This document shows positions 1 to 9,426 of a stretch of DNA of 64,000 nucleotides, piece after piece. The notes below the pieces were generated by a model. It saw only the letters and a program-made list of their open reading frames with translations, made no database searches and was not told the origin of the DNA. The translations under genes were made by a program, and so were the position numbers. The stretch is taken from positions 24,236 to 88,235 of the forward strand of contig JAPLKB010000065.1 in the NCBI GenBank assembly GCA_026388275.1. The letters run 5' to 3'. Each line of letters opens with the position of its first letter. Position 1 is the stretch's first letter. This DNA is from Pseudomonadota bacterium. Lineage in GTDB: Bacteria > Desulfobacterota > Syntrophorhabdia > Syntrophorhabdales > Syntrophorhabdaceae.

Positions 1-1224
1 CCAGATGTTCTTTCTGGCAAACTCTAATGCTCCGCGGGCAAGCTTTTGCCGCCTTTCATCGTCGGCAAGAAGTTCTCCCAAGATGACTCCCAAACGGCAT
101 AGGTCCTTCTCTTCAAGCAGCATCCCTGTCACACCGTCTCGCATGACTTGTGATGTGCCGCCGACGTTGTATGCTATCACGCAGGTGCCACTGTGCAACG
201 CTTCCATGATCTGGTTGCCCAGATTTGTCAGGTCCTGTACTGTCAAGAACAAATCGGCTGCGTTGTGCAGTTCAAGAACCTTATTGTGTGGAACGAAGCC
301 AAGAAATTTGACGTGATCCGAAACGCCCAATAGTCTGGCCTGGCGCTCAAGGTCTTCGCGCAAATTCCCATCCCCGGCAACTACCAAATACGTTTCCGGT
401 ACTTGTTTCAATATCTCTGGCAAAGCATCAATTGAACGATCCACTCGCTTCCAGAAATCCAACCTTACTGCTTGGAAAATCATTTTGTCGGTAGATTTAA
501 GTCCGATGGATTCCTTTATTGACCCTACGTCCAAATTGGGCTTATAAATGTCCGGGGCCGTACCATCTAACCAAAAGCGAAAACGTTCCTCCGGGAATTT
601 CAATTTCTTAATAGCCTTATCCCCTTCAGTCCCGTCGTTACTTATAATCAGCAAGTCCATAGGGATTTTCAACGCCAGTTTCGACAAGATTATAGGTAAC
701 CGCTTGTACCAGGGAACGTTGAACAGATAGTGGCTTGACCAAGTTCCCCAATAGTGAACAAGGTGTGGAACCCTATACCTATGAGAAAGCAAATAACCCG
801 CAAGAATGAAAGTCCGCCGATACGAGTATATGACATCTGGGGGGGATGTACGGGCGGCCTTGATCACCGCTTTGAGTGCTTTTGAGGTTTGAACAATTAA
901 CCCAATTTTAAAATACGTGCGAATCGGCCTACTATGACGACCCACGCGAAGCCCAGGAGTCAGCCAATCCGCCACATACCTTCGATAAATATGTATACCT
1001 TCAACCATGAAATCCTTGTCGGAACTAAAGTCGCCCGTTGCCACCACATGCACCTCGTGGCCTTTCTGCACAAGATGCTTCCAGTAAAGTGGCACTAAAG
1101 GGACCCCTGCAATACTATCCCAATCCTCCGTCTCAAACATTGTGTGAAGACCGTCCCAGTCACCAACTAAAAAGTAAAATGTCAAATGTTTCGTATCCAC
1201 TGGGCTGATTCCATTCTCCTGCAT
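1..1224 (-). CDS. Glycosyltransferase family 4 (partial, runs off left edge)
   Basis: The reading frame is open from an ATG at 1224 to position 1, giving 408 codons without a stop, so the C-terminus lies outside the window. A good ribosome site (AGGGAGG) sits six bases before the ATG. The C-terminal half has the GT-B donor-domain pattern: a WKRVDRSIDAL-type region, VVAGDGNLREDLE, VKFLGFVPHNKV, then NQIMEALHSGTCVIAYNVGG followed by GVTGMLL. This is typical of GT4 retaining transferases that use nucleotide sugars at the cytoplasmic membrane. The usual EGFG motif is replaced by a DLTNLGNQIMEAL segment, so the acceptor and donor cannot be named. It is the last visible gene of the polysaccharide locus. 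Confidence 0.88.
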   Translation of the reverse strand, partial: MQENGISPVDTKHLTFYFLVGDWDGLHTMFETEDWDSIAGVPLVPLYWKHLVQKGHEVHVVATGDFSSDKDFMVEGIHIYRRYVADWLTPGLRVGRHSRPIRTYFKIGLIVQTSKALKAVIKAARTSPPDVIYSYRRTFILAGYLLSHRYRVPHLVHYWGTWSSHYLFNVPWYKRLPIILSKLALKIPMDLLIISNDGTEGDKAIKKLKFPEERFRFWLDGTAPDIYKPNLDVGSIKESIGLKSTDKMIFQAVRLDFWKRVDRSIDALPEILKQVPETYLVVAGDGNLREDLERQARLLGVSDHVKFLGFVPHNKVLELHNAADLFLTVQDLTNLGNQIMEALHSGTCVIAYNVGGTSQVMRDGVTGMLLEEKDLCRLGVILGELLADDERRQKLARGALEFARKNIW

Positions 1225-1297
1225 AAACGCCTCCCTGCATATTTACTTTTATAGGACAATACAATAAACTAATCTTCGGTATCTCACCTAGTCCGAG

Positions 1298-1451
1298 CCA
1301 AGTCCTGATCGTGTTCGTACCGTAAGCATTCGCAACCAAGTGCTCAGGTCAAGGCAAATACCTTAAGGTAGTTGGTGTCACGGAAAAAAACTATTTGGCA
1401 GCTCGCCAGGGTACGTTCTCCAAACCATTTAACGTTACTTAGAGTTTTCAT
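1298..1451 (-). pseudogene. Decayed C-terminal fragment of a paralogue of the secreted protein at 3295-4464
   Basis: Read on the minus strand, this stretch encodes KWFGER, then an A-S-x-x-I-V-x-F-F segment, then (after a one-base frame change near 1345) EHLVANAYGTN. These match in order KWFGDR, AAKVVIFF and KHFVAYVRGAN at the C-terminus of the protein at 3295-4464. Nucleotide similarity is also visible (GAGCACTTGGTTGCGAATG against GAAGCACTTTGTCGCGTATG). In the first frame it stops at TGA 1344-1346. It therefore looks like the tail of a duplicated, frameshifted copy left downstream of the asparagine-synthetase-like gene. The alignment was made by eye and extends only about 50 residues. Confidence 0.6.
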
Positions 1452-1488
1452 TGGCCGCTCCGGTCGAGCAACTTGCTGGTTAAGTTCT

Positions 1489-3282
1489 TCAGTTCAAGGA
1501 GATCCGATAACGTTCTGCAACGATACTCAGTGGAATCAATTTGTGTAAGAGTGATGACCTATCAGATGCTGTGCTAAAATGTGCCTCCAACACTCGGGAA
1601 ACCCATTTCTGGGAAAGAATTCCCAACTCCACCAAAAAAAATAGTCGCTCTTTAACAAAATCCTCCCGTTCTACACCAAAAACACTTAGATGGGAAGGCA
1701 ACAGCAATTCTGGACGGGCTTTGTTCTTAAGTTGTTCCCGGACGTAGCTCGGAAGATTGGTGTACAGCCGGGCCTTCAGATCATTAAAAAACCACCCTTG
1801 TTTAGCCTCATCGAGATAAGTTATACCGAAGCCGTTACGCATCCCAGCAAGCTCTGGAAAATGCTTGTTGAATGACAGCCTATAGACATCAAGTGAAGGA
1901 TGTCTCATTTCTGGTGGCAAACGAAGCATAAAATCCATAAAGTCGATATCCGCTAGTGGGAACCGGACATCCACGATACCTCTTCCAGCACCTAGCACGG
2001 TTGCGATACGCCTCCTCTGGCGTTGCGTAAAATTGTGCCAAATCAATTTGTTGAGCAGGATGGATGTATTAGTTTTATCGAACAACCTGAAGAAATTCCT
2101 TTTCGGGGCATTCTGGATATCAAGCGGCATGCGGTGCCCCATGGCCTGCTTGATTTCAAATTCCGGCAGGAACTGAAGATTCTCCTTGGCAAACATTGAT
2201 TCTTTTGCACCCCGTTGGGTTAATGGCCAGGGTTTCTTTTTGCCACGGAAGGCATCGCCAAACGCACCAAAAAACACCACGTCACAGCATTCTGCCAGCT
2301 TTGCCGTTGCCACGATGTATTCACCGGTACAGATGCTACCGTCATTAAGGTCTATCCACTTGTTCTCGTTTGCCACAGCGTCAGCAAAGTCGTAAAAGCA
2401 ATGTTGGTAAGGAATTCCCAGATGATTACAAATAGCCCGCGCGCAGCTGATGTCAGGATGGTCCTCTAACCCGGTCGAGGCGCCCAATTCACAGCGGTTG
2501 CCCAATCGTGCGATCAACTGGCGCGAGTCCAAACCTCCGCTGATCGTCATTCCTACATGCCTTCCATCTTCTGCAAAGCGAATAACAGCTTGATCAATCA
2601 GGTGTTTGATGTCGTCGGCGACTTGGTCGGCTTGAGAAAGCAAAGGGTCTGGTTCCATGCGTGGCTGCCAGTATGTAGTTTCCCCTGTCAAACCCTTTTT
2701 CCACTGGATGGCTTGGCCATTTCGTAAAGCATGGATGTTTTGAACATAGGTCCGATTATCTAGGGGGTAGCCTAGTACCATGTATTCTGTTAGAGCTTCC
2801 GGATCAAAATAGTTGGGTCTGTTACTGTGTTGCAGAAGCCCGAGGAACGAAGTTGACCACTCAAAAGTGCCTGCGGATATTGAGTAATAAATAGGGATCG
2901 TAACCAAGCGATCGGCTACCAACAGAATAGAATCGCCTGACCGATTCACGGCCACCGCCGCCCAGTTGCCATTAAGCTTTGAGAATATCGATATTCCCTG
3001 TTCCTCATACTGTGTCGCCAGTGAATCTGCAAAAACGTTTCGCGAATCGGTGAGACTTTGCCTATTTTGGCCAACAATGAAACCCGTATAGATCAATACA
3101 GTATTGCCGCTCAATGAGTTACCAATTTGAGGGGGAGTTCCACGAAAATGGAATTCTCGAATGAAACCGTTGCTAAAGCGAACATCCGAATACTCCAACT
3201 TCGTTACTTCGAGATTTGGAAGTATAGGGATCTGAATATCTGAATCAGACCCAACCCCAACTTTTCCATAAAACCCAGCCAT
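1489..3282 (-). CDS. Asparagine synthetase B-like protein lacking the glutaminase cysteine
   Basis: The protein has 597 residues, the usual AsnB length. The N-terminus reads MAGFYGK where glutamine-dependent enzymes have Met-Cys-Gly; the Cys nucleophile exposed after Met removal is absent, so glutamine hydrolysis is not expected. The synthetase domain keeps the pyrophosphate loop SGGLDS at residues 248-253. Such proteins are frequent in polysaccharide loci, where they are thought to amidate sugar carboxylates or other acids using an ATP-activated intermediate; the substrate here is unknown. The start has an AAGGAGG site about six bases upstream and lies 12 bases after the stop of the upstream secreted protein, so the two are probably co-transcribed. 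Confidence 0.85.
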   Translation of the reverse strand: MAGFYGKVGVGSDSDIQIPILPNLEVTKLEYSDVRFSNGFIREFHFRGTPPQIGNSLSGNTVLIYTGFIVGQNRQSLTDSRNVFADSLATQYEEQGISIFSKLNGNWAAVAVNRSGDSILLVADRLVTIPIYYSISAGTFEWSTSFLGLLQHSNRPNYFDPEALTEYMVLGYPLDNRTYVQNIHALRNGQAIQWKKGLTGETTYWQPRMEPDPLLSQADQVADDIKHLIDQAVIRFAEDGRHVGMTISGGLDSRQLIARLGNRCELGASTGLEDHPDISCARAICNHLGIPYQHCFYDFADAVANENKWIDLNDGSICTGEYIVATAKLAECCDVVFFGAFGDAFRGKKKPWPLTQRGAKESMFAKENLQFLPEFEIKQAMGHRMPLDIQNAPKRNFFRLFDKTNTSILLNKLIWHNFTQRQRRRIATVLGAGRGIVDVRFPLADIDFMDFMLRLPPEMRHPSLDVYRLSFNKHFPELAGMRNGFGITYLDEAKQGWFFNDLKARLYTNLPSYVREQLKNKARPELLLPSHLSVFGVEREDFVKERLFFLVELGILSQKWVSRVLEAHFSTASDRSSLLHKLIPLSIVAERYRISLN

Positions 3283-3294
3283 ATAAGACCTCCT

Positions 3295-4464
3295 TTATTT
3301 TGGCAAAGTCGTTAAACCGTTCGCGCCTCGAACATACGCGACAAAGTGCTTCGGCCAGGACGGAAACTTTTGATAGAATGGTGCCGGAAAAAAAATAACC
3401 ACCTTCGCAGCATGCCACGGTGCGAATCGCTCGGGCCGGTCCCCGAACCATTTGTTGTTGATTTCAGCCCCTATCTGCCAGGAATAAACCAAATCATAAT
3501 CCCAATCACCATCGGACCATCTATGGAATGAATCTGTTTGACGGCGCATACCAGATCCGAGAGCAATCCAGGGTGTAACTTCACTGACACCGTGTATGGC
3601 CGCGCTGTTTACTGTACGGCGGAAAGCCTCCCGTGTATCAGCAAGTTCGATGATCCTGTAAAGGGACAATGAAAATGCGTCACCGGGTTCTTCAAGTGTG
3701 TACCACTGAGCCTGCATCCAACCGGTAGAACTAGAAGAGGGCATCCAGCCGCCCCGCTCGTATTGTTCCACCCGGGCCGATGGAAAAATAGATTTGGCTA
3801 TATCATAGATAATTCTGTGTTTTTGGGTGATTGCGGCATTCCATTGTGCGTCATTCTGTCGAACATGGAACCGTTCAGAATCAAGCAGTATTGCTGACAA
3901 AGTGACATTCCCACGGTGCAAGCTATTTGCCTGTTTCAGCGCATCCTTGACAAACTGCAATCTGCTCTGGAATAACTTCACCTCCGCTTCGTGGCTGGCA
4001 CCGAAGTCTGTGGGTGGCAGATCTTTCCCAAATCGTCGGTGCCAGGGTGAGTAGTTAATCGCCACCGTGCAAGGGATCGAGGGCTTAGTATCATTGATGG
4101 ACTTGCAGACGCGAACCGCCGCTGCTATTTCACCTGGGTCTGCCGACTCAGCCCGCAGACTAATAGCGTGTGTTAACCGAGCGAATTCTTTAAGGAGGTC
4201 ATCCGTCGAATTAGAAAGCAACTCCGTGGGGAGCGGCCAGGAATAATGTACCTTAGGTAATGGTCTAAGTTCTCGCAACCATTCTACAATTTTATCTCTG
4301 GAAGGTTGCGGAGGAGCCGATGGGTTGTCTGCATATACCGGCTGAAAGCAAAGAAGAAGACTTGTCATTACCGCAACTAATAATGCAGAAACGGCAGCCT
4401 GTGTGGCCACGAGACGCCACATAAACTTAAGTGGACTTTGAGTGGTCATCTTCTCCATAGTCAT
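3295..4464 (-). CDS. Secreted protein of unknown function, possible glycosidase-like fold
   Basis: The protein has 389 residues. An N-terminal hydrophobic stretch (about residues 17-43) ends in a VYA-D signal-peptidase I-like site, so export to the periplasm or outside is likely. The mature part is rich in Trp, Tyr and Arg and contains an AILLDSERFH strand and a SWPKHFVAYVRG C-terminus. The alternation of hydrophobic strands with acidic residues (DSE, SDGDWDYD) suggests a TIM-barrel glycoside-hydrolase-like protein, but I recognise no family. The start is supported by an AAGGAGG site seven bases upstream. Its position just before the AsnB-like gene, and the decayed second copy of its tail at 1298-1451, point to a duplicated two-gene module. 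Confidence 0.7.
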   Translation of the reverse strand: MTMEKMTTQSPLKFMWRLVATQAAVSALLVAVMTSLLLCFQPVYADNPSAPPQPSRDKIVEWLRELRPLPKVHYSWPLPTELLSNSTDDLLKEFARLTHAISLRAESADPGEIAAAVRVCKSINDTKPSIPCTVAINYSPWHRRFGKDLPPTDFGASHEAEVKLFQSRLQFVKDALKQANSLHRGNVTLSAILLDSERFHVRQNDAQWNAAITQKHRIIYDIAKSIFPSARVEQYERGGWMPSSSSTGWMQAQWYTLEEPGDAFSLSLYRIIELADTREAFRRTVNSAAIHGVSEVTPWIALGSGMRRQTDSFHRWSDGDWDYDLVYSWQIGAEINNKWFGDRPERFAPWHAAKVVIFFPAPFYQKFPSWPKHFVAYVRGANGLTTLPK

Positions 4465-4697
4465 AATATGTTCCTCCTTGTGGCCATTGCTGAGGGGTTT
4501 AATAATAGGGTATATTTCCTATTAACCACTAAACGGGGATGCCTGCAAGTTACCTTCTCTGAGAAGTGCATCTCCAAATTTACAGTAGCACGAGATGAAG
4601 CCCGCCTGTCGCTAAATCCATTGAGAGATCGTGCCATAGTTTCATAAACCAAACTCGTTAACAAAGGGATTAGACTCCAAGAATGATTCTTCTGAGC

Positions 4698-6116
4698 TTA
4701 AGACAATGGGTCTGCCGCTGAGACGGTACCAGTTTCTCCGACCTCATTCACGATGGAGATGTACTTACCCGAACCAGTGCGCTCAATGTCGTTAACGTAC
4801 TCTACATTTATAGCGATCTGATTGCCTATTTTCCGGCGAAACTGGGAGATAACGTTCTTCTCGTCCTCGCGAGAATATCCAAGATCTCGAACTATTCGGA
4901 CGACGATTTGACCCCGTTGGCGCTGCACCACCTGCATCAACTTAATGTGCGCGCACTTCTTCGCTATGACAGATATGTTTGTTACTCGGCTCCCGTCAGG
5001 CAACTCAAAATAGCGCCCTGTCCTGCCATGAATGCGTCGGATGATCTGGCCGGGATATCCCGCATAGCAGCGGTCTTTAGGGTCATAGACGACGAGATCG
5101 CCGGTCCTGTAGCGGATCAATGGCCATGCAGTGTCATGCATGTTGGTTCCAACTATTTCCGCGAGTATTGCACCATCTTCTTGACCCACCGGCAGAAACT
5201 CCAGAATAGAGTAATCCATGTCGTAATGCAGGTGCCCACAATCGTACATGGTAATCGAACCGACAAATTCGTTTTGGCCATATCGGTTACGGATTGTAGA
5301 ACCAAAGACGGCGCGTATCGTATCCTCGTATTGGGGTTGAAGTTCCTCCGAACTGGTGAATATGTAGGCAGGAGGAAGTCGGAGGGACAGCGATCGATCT
5401 TGCATAAAACATGCTACTGTATATATGGCGCTCGGATAGCCCAAATAAAAATGGCTATAACGTCTGTTAAGCGATCTAAAGTAATGCGGCAGGTTGTGCT
5501 CGTTCATATGAAAAATGCTGAACATTCGCTGGCGGTTCGCCCAGTTGTCGACCCAAAAGGGCGGTTCGTTTTGTCCCGGAGGGATGAGCTCAAGACCCGT
5601 GAAAGATGAATAGGGTTCCCGAACTGTGTCTTTGGTAAAGAAACGCGCGCGAAGAAATGCCCATTCCATCTGCTCGATATAGGCTGGTCGTGGAACTAAA
5701 AGAGGGGTACCTGTAGAACCGCTTGTCGCATACCAGTTCAGATGCTTTTCCAACCATGAGCGACTAATCAGGTCTTTTCCGGCAGAGACTACATCCGACT
5801 TCTGCAGCAGCGGGAGTTTCGATAAGTCCTCCACAGAATCAATATCCCTTGGTGACAATCCTAGTTTGCTAAAAAGGCGCTGATAGTATGGCACCTCAGA
5901 CACGGCCTTGTATATTTGTTCTCGCAGACGGTCATTCTGAAGGGCTCGAAGCCGTTCTTCAGACCAATAATGCGCCTCTTCGAAAAAACGGAGCCAGCGC
6001 AAGAACTCTCCGCTGAAGCGACGTCTGTTCTTTGTCCATCCGGCGATACTTGCTACGGTACTACGAACAAGTGAAGGTGAATGGTCGTAGATGGTCCGGG
6101 TCAGACGGTTATCCAT
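4698..6116 (-). CDS. CapK/PaaK-like adenylate-forming enzyme
   Basis: The 472-residue protein belongs to the phenylacetate-CoA ligase-like branch of the ANL superfamily. It shows the P-loop TSGSTGTP at residues 131-138 and the later RYRTGDLV motif, followed by a small C-terminal domain. Members in capsule and exopolysaccharide clusters (CapK type) are thought to activate an acid as an adenylate for transfer to a sugar or carrier; the substrate is not known. A GGAG site precedes the ATG, which lies seven bases after the stop of the upstream glycosyltransferase, consistent with one operon. Confidence 0.85.
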   Translation of the reverse strand: MDNRLTRTIYDHSPSLVRSTVASIAGWTKNRRRFSGEFLRWLRFFEEAHYWSEERLRALQNDRLREQIYKAVSEVPYYQRLFSKLGLSPRDIDSVEDLSKLPLLQKSDVVSAGKDLISRSWLEKHLNWYATSGSTGTPLLVPRPAYIEQMEWAFLRARFFTKDTVREPYSSFTGLELIPPGQNEPPFWVDNWANRQRMFSIFHMNEHNLPHYFRSLNRRYSHFYLGYPSAIYTVACFMQDRSLSLRLPPAYIFTSSEELQPQYEDTIRAVFGSTIRNRYGQNEFVGSITMYDCGHLHYDMDYSILEFLPVGQEDGAILAEIVGTNMHDTAWPLIRYRTGDLVVYDPKDRCYAGYPGQIIRRIHGRTGRYFELPDGSRVTNISVIAKKCAHIKLMQVVQRQRGQIVVRIVRDLGYSREDEKNVISQFRRKIGNQIAINVEYVNDIERTGSGKYISIVNEVGETGTVSAADPLS

Positions 6117-6123
6117 TATATGA

Positions 6124-7275
6124 TCACTCCCTGCCGCGCAGCGGAAAGTCTAAGAGTCTCCAATAGAATTTCCTCAATTTTTCTTGCTCTATTTCCCCAT
6201 TCCAGTGTTCTTCCATTGCTACTCGCGCTAACTTACCCATTTTCTCCGCACGTTCTCGGTCAACAAGCAATGCTCTGACAGCAGCTGCGAGAGAAGCCGT
6301 GTCCCCAGGGGCATAGAGAATACTTGTTTCATCAGTCAAGAAGAGCCTCTGCGGTGGAAGATCGGAAGCTATTGTAGGCATTCCACTTGCCATGTACTCG
6401 AAGGCTTTACAGGCAATATTGCGGTGGAACTTCGGATAGTCGAGGAGCGGAACTATTCCGAGACGAGCCTGCGCTAAGACTGCCGGAATGCTCGAATGAG
6501 GAAGGAGTCCGGTGCAATTCACATACTGCTCCAAGCCATAGCTCCGGATCCGCTCAGAGATAGCGCCTGCCATCTCTCCTTCAGGCTGGCCAATCAGGAT
6601 TAGCCGGACGGGCATCCCTTCGAGTCGAAGCAGATTGAGCGCATCCAGCACGGTATGAGTACCGGAACGAAGGGAACTCATGGAACCTAACACGGCGACG
6701 TCATACTCCCGTTCGGCTAAACCTGGATAATCTGTAGGAAACTGTTCCAGTAGAGCAGAATTGAAGCAGACAAGTTTCCGTTCGGGAGGCACAATGTCGA
6801 AGAGGTCGTAAACTCCGGGGTCAGCCGTGATAACACCATCGAAATGACGGCCAGCGGCTGATTCGAACGCCCGGACCGTCCGGAATATGCCGCGACGACC
6901 CCATGCCGGAAGGGTCTTGTGGCGTTCATAAAGTGCCGAGGCCATGTCTTCACGACAGTCGTAAACGACACGACACCGACCCCAGGCCTTCAGTGCAAAC
7001 CCGAGAGGGAGTTGTTCGAGAGAGCATAACTGAACCACGTCCGGCTCCAGGGCAACAATGCGTCTGTAGAGATTGAGGCCGCCGCTTCGCCGTGCGAGCC
7101 AGCGTTCTCTTTCCGAAAGCGATATCCATGTAAAAGCCCGCTCAGCCTGTCCGCACGGAGCCCCGGATGCATAAAGTACCTCGTGCCCCCCCTCCACAAG
7201 CGCAGGGCCCTGGATATCGTAAGGTCGAAAGTCACGCCATAGAGTACGAGTAAGTAGAAGAAGAATTCGGGCCAT
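6124..7275 (-). CDS. Glycosyltransferase family 4
   Basis: The 383-residue protein has a GT-B layout. The N-terminal acceptor domain contains DIQGPALVEGGHEVLYAS and VVYDCREDM. The C-terminal donor domain contains VLGSMSSLRSG, RLILIGQPEGEMA, NCTGLLPHSSIPAVLAQARL and CKAFEYMASGMPTIASDLPP. It probably adds one sugar of the repeat unit on the cytoplasmic face. The gene is visibly richer in G+C than the block at 10969-15998, which suggests a separate origin. No strong ribosome site is seen before the ATG. The stop of the deacetylase gene lies 30 bases upstream. Confidence 0.9.
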   Translation of the reverse strand: MARILLLLTRTLWRDFRPYDIQGPALVEGGHEVLYASGAPCGQAERAFTWISLSERERWLARRSGGLNLYRRIVALEPDVVQLCSLEQLPLGFALKAWGRCRVVYDCREDMASALYERHKTLPAWGRRGIFRTVRAFESAAGRHFDGVITADPGVYDLFDIVPPERKLVCFNSALLEQFPTDYPGLAEREYDVAVLGSMSSLRSGTHTVLDALNLLRLEGMPVRLILIGQPEGEMAGAISERIRSYGLEQYVNCTGLLPHSSIPAVLAQARLGIVPLLDYPKFHRNIACKAFEYMASGMPTIASDLPPQRLFLTDETSILYAPGDTASLAAAVRALLVDRERAEKMGKLARVAMEEHWNGEIEQEKLRKFYWRLLDFPLRGRE

Positions 7276-7305
7276 GTCAAAGATTACCGATTTGGTCTAA
7301 AAACA

Positions 7306-8190
7306 TCAAAGGGATCGGAAAGATATAAGCTCTATTCCGGATTCATCTATGAAGGATGCAACCTCCGTGTCCAGACATATGGGCGTATCCTCAGCCCAAG
7401 TCTTCAAATGCCAATCAGATGGCTGGTCCTCTGGGCCATGATCACCCGGATGCAGGAGAATCTCGGAGCATCCTGATGGTATGGCGGCAATGCAAGCGAG
7501 CAATTGCTCTTTGGGGGAGGAGCCGGAAGGCAGGCCCATGCTTCGTGTTGCTTTCCATTGCGGGGTTAATATCCCTGCTTGTCTTAGTCTGAGGTGTCCC
7601 CAGTGGAGCAATACCAGGACAGGCGCGCGCTTCAAATTGTGCTGCAGCCAAGGTATCACGGCACTATAGAGCGTTGTATCCCCGCGCATTCGGTGGCGAC
7701 TCAAGGGTGTGCGGGCGCGCTTAATGAGTTGTTCCTTCATCGCTTCTACCATGGCGCGTCGCACAACGGGAAGTTTGTGGATCCCGTGGTGGCTGTCACA
7801 ATGTGTAGGGACGACACCAAGGTCCAGGCAACGCTCGATCTGCGCTGCCAGTTCACGGCGCACCTCTTCAAAGTACTGACCTCCTCGCCAGAGACGGGCA
7901 CTCTGGAGGGCGTTGCCTGGGAAATTACCGTGCTCATCCAAGAGGTCTGGGATTGCATCATGCGGGCATATGGGTGGACCTTCAGTCAGGTTTAGGTGGA
8001 CACCGACACTGAGCTCGGGCACCTCAGAAGCTCGTTTGGCGGCATATTGAGCCGCAGGCATATTGACCATTAGAGTTGTGCTGGTCACAATGCCTTGAAG
8101 ATGGCACTGAACAATAGTATCTGTGAGCTTACGCCCCCAACCGAAGTCATCGGCATTGATGATCAGACGTTTAGTTCGAATTTGAATCAT
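7306..8190 (-). CDS. YdjC/ChbG/HpnK-family carbohydrate deacetylase
   Basis: The 294-residue protein has the diagnostic start RLIINADDFGWG (Asp-Asp metal site, residues 14-15). It also has VGVHLNLTEGPP and HCDSHHGIHKLP (metal and catalytic His residues) and a LLHPG near the C-terminus. The family removes N-acetyl groups from amino sugars; ChbG acts on chitooligosaccharides and HpnK belongs to hopanoid loci. Its place among glycosyltransferases suggests deacetylation of a sugar in the surface glycan. GAGGT lies about four bases before the ATG. G+C content is high like the next gene downstream. Confidence 0.88.
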   Translation of the reverse strand: MIQIRTKRLIINADDFGWGRKLTDTIVQCHLQGIVTSTTLMVNMPAAQYAAKRASEVPELSVGVHLNLTEGPPICPHDAIPDLLDEHGNFPGNALQSARLWRGGQYFEEVRRELAAQIERCLDLGVVPTHCDSHHGIHKLPVVRRAMVEAMKEQLIKRARTPLSRHRMRGDTTLYSAVIPWLQHNLKRAPVLVLLHWGHLRLRQAGILTPQWKATRSMGLPSGSSPKEQLLACIAAIPSGCSEILLHPGDHGPEDQPSDWHLKTWAEDTPICLDTEVASFIDESGIELISFRSL

Positions 8191-8301
8191 TTTGACCTCA
8201 AAGGGTATGGAATTGCGGCTCCAAAGGCGCGGCGGCTCATCATCTCATATCGGACCAGGGTAACGAAAGATGCGTTGACGCTGTGGTTGGTCAATACCGC
8301 C

Positions 8302-9426
8302 CTACGCCAAAAGATAGCGAATGCACCTTCTCGCTATCTTCGCAGGTTGAATCAGAGTCCACACAAGCCAAGAAAATAGAAAATTTAGCGAACCAAAATA
8401 GTAAAGCCAACTCAACAAACCGAATCTCAGTTTCTCTTTTCGAACAAGATCAAGAGCTTCCTTGGCTATGTCAAGCCTACAATGCTGGGATGCAAGAAAC
8501 GATAGTGATGTTGCATACTGATTAATAAGGATAGTTCGGATCTTGTTTCTATCAACGCCACCGTACTTGTTTGCGTAGTGCAGATCCAATTCTAAAGCAT
8601 TCCTCATAAACTTGAGGCTCTTCTCGGGTGATTTGGAGAGACAAGCGGACTCAGGCAAGGAATTGCGTGTTGCCAGAGGCTCATCTATATAAGAGAATTT
8701 TGAACGATGAGCAAACTCGGCAAAAATTTGAGTATCGGTCATAAGCCACTTGTCACTGAACTCATATTGACATTCTTTGCGTATTTCCATAAGAATCGAT
8801 GTACGGACCATTACGGTACATGTAACAACAGGATACTTGAAAGTTATAATGTTGTGCAATAAGACTGCCCCTTGGCGTGGCAGATTGACTATAGGACGGT
8901 TCTTGTAAAAGGTACTTATTGTCTTTTTTTTCTCTACAAGGTGCCAAGCCGCATCGCTGTGGACTAATCCAACATCGGGATGCGACTCAAGACATTCCAC
9001 CTGCTTCTTCAGCTTCAGTGGGTTATGCCAGTAATCGTCACCTTCGCAATATGCGATATACTTTCCTCGGCAAGCATCATATACGTGCCTTAAATTCTTA
9101 TGCATCCCCACGTTACTTTCAGACGTGAGAACGCGGATTATATTAGGATGTTTCTTTTGATATTCAAGTACTATTTCACGGGTGCGATCAGTAGAACAGT
9201 CCTCACCTATGATCAACTCAAACGGGAAGCCCGTTTTCTGCATCAAAACGCCTTCTATTGCCTTGGCGATGTAAGGCTCGTGATTATAAGTGATCATGTG
9301 AACGCTTACTAAGGGGGTCTGGGTTAAGACGGCTTGATCACTGATTTCCAAACAAGGAACATTTTCGCTTGGTGTATCCAAAATATTTTCTCCATGCATT
9401 GTTTTAAAAGGATCCGCTTTTGACAC
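8302..9426 (-). CDS. Glycosyltransferase family 2
   Basis: The 374-residue protein has the GT-A fold markers SVHMITYNHEPYIAKAIEGV near residue 41, GEDCSTDRTREIV near 75, and EGDDYWH near 132 (the DxD-equivalent that binds the metal-nucleotide). A hydrophobic C-terminal patch may anchor it at the membrane. The proposed start is GTG at 9426, which abuts the TAA of the upstream flippase (9427-9429), so translational coupling is likely. An ATG nine codons later (9399) is an alternative; neither has a good ribosome site. Confidence 0.88.
   Translation of the reverse strand: MSKADPFKTMHGENILDTPSENVPCLEISDQAVLTQTPLVSVHMITYNHEPYIAKAIEGVLMQKTGFPFELIIGEDCSTDRTREIVLEYQKKHPNIIRVLTSESNVGMHKNLRHVYDACRGKYIAYCEGDDYWHNPLKLKKQVECLESHPDVGLVHSDAAWHLVEKKKTISTFYKNRPIVNLPRQGAVLLHNIITFKYPVVTCTVMVRTSILMEIRKECQYEFSDKWLMTDTQIFAEFAHRSKFSYIDEPLATRNSLPESACLSKSPEKSLKFMRNALELDLHYANKYGGVDRNKIRTILINQYATSLSFLASQHCRLDIAKEALDLVRKEKLRFGLLSWLYYFGSLNFLFSWLVWTLIQPAKIARRCIRYLLA

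Noticed and set aside
4908..5609. A 233-codon plus-strand frame inside the CapK-like gene
   Set aside because: It is antisense to a clearly conserved ANL-family protein, has no ribosome site, and its translation resembles no protein family.
7594..7995. A 133-codon plus-strand frame opposite the deacetylase gene
   Set aside because: The minus-strand protein has all YdjC-family motifs across this stretch; the opposite frame is a G+C-driven shadow.
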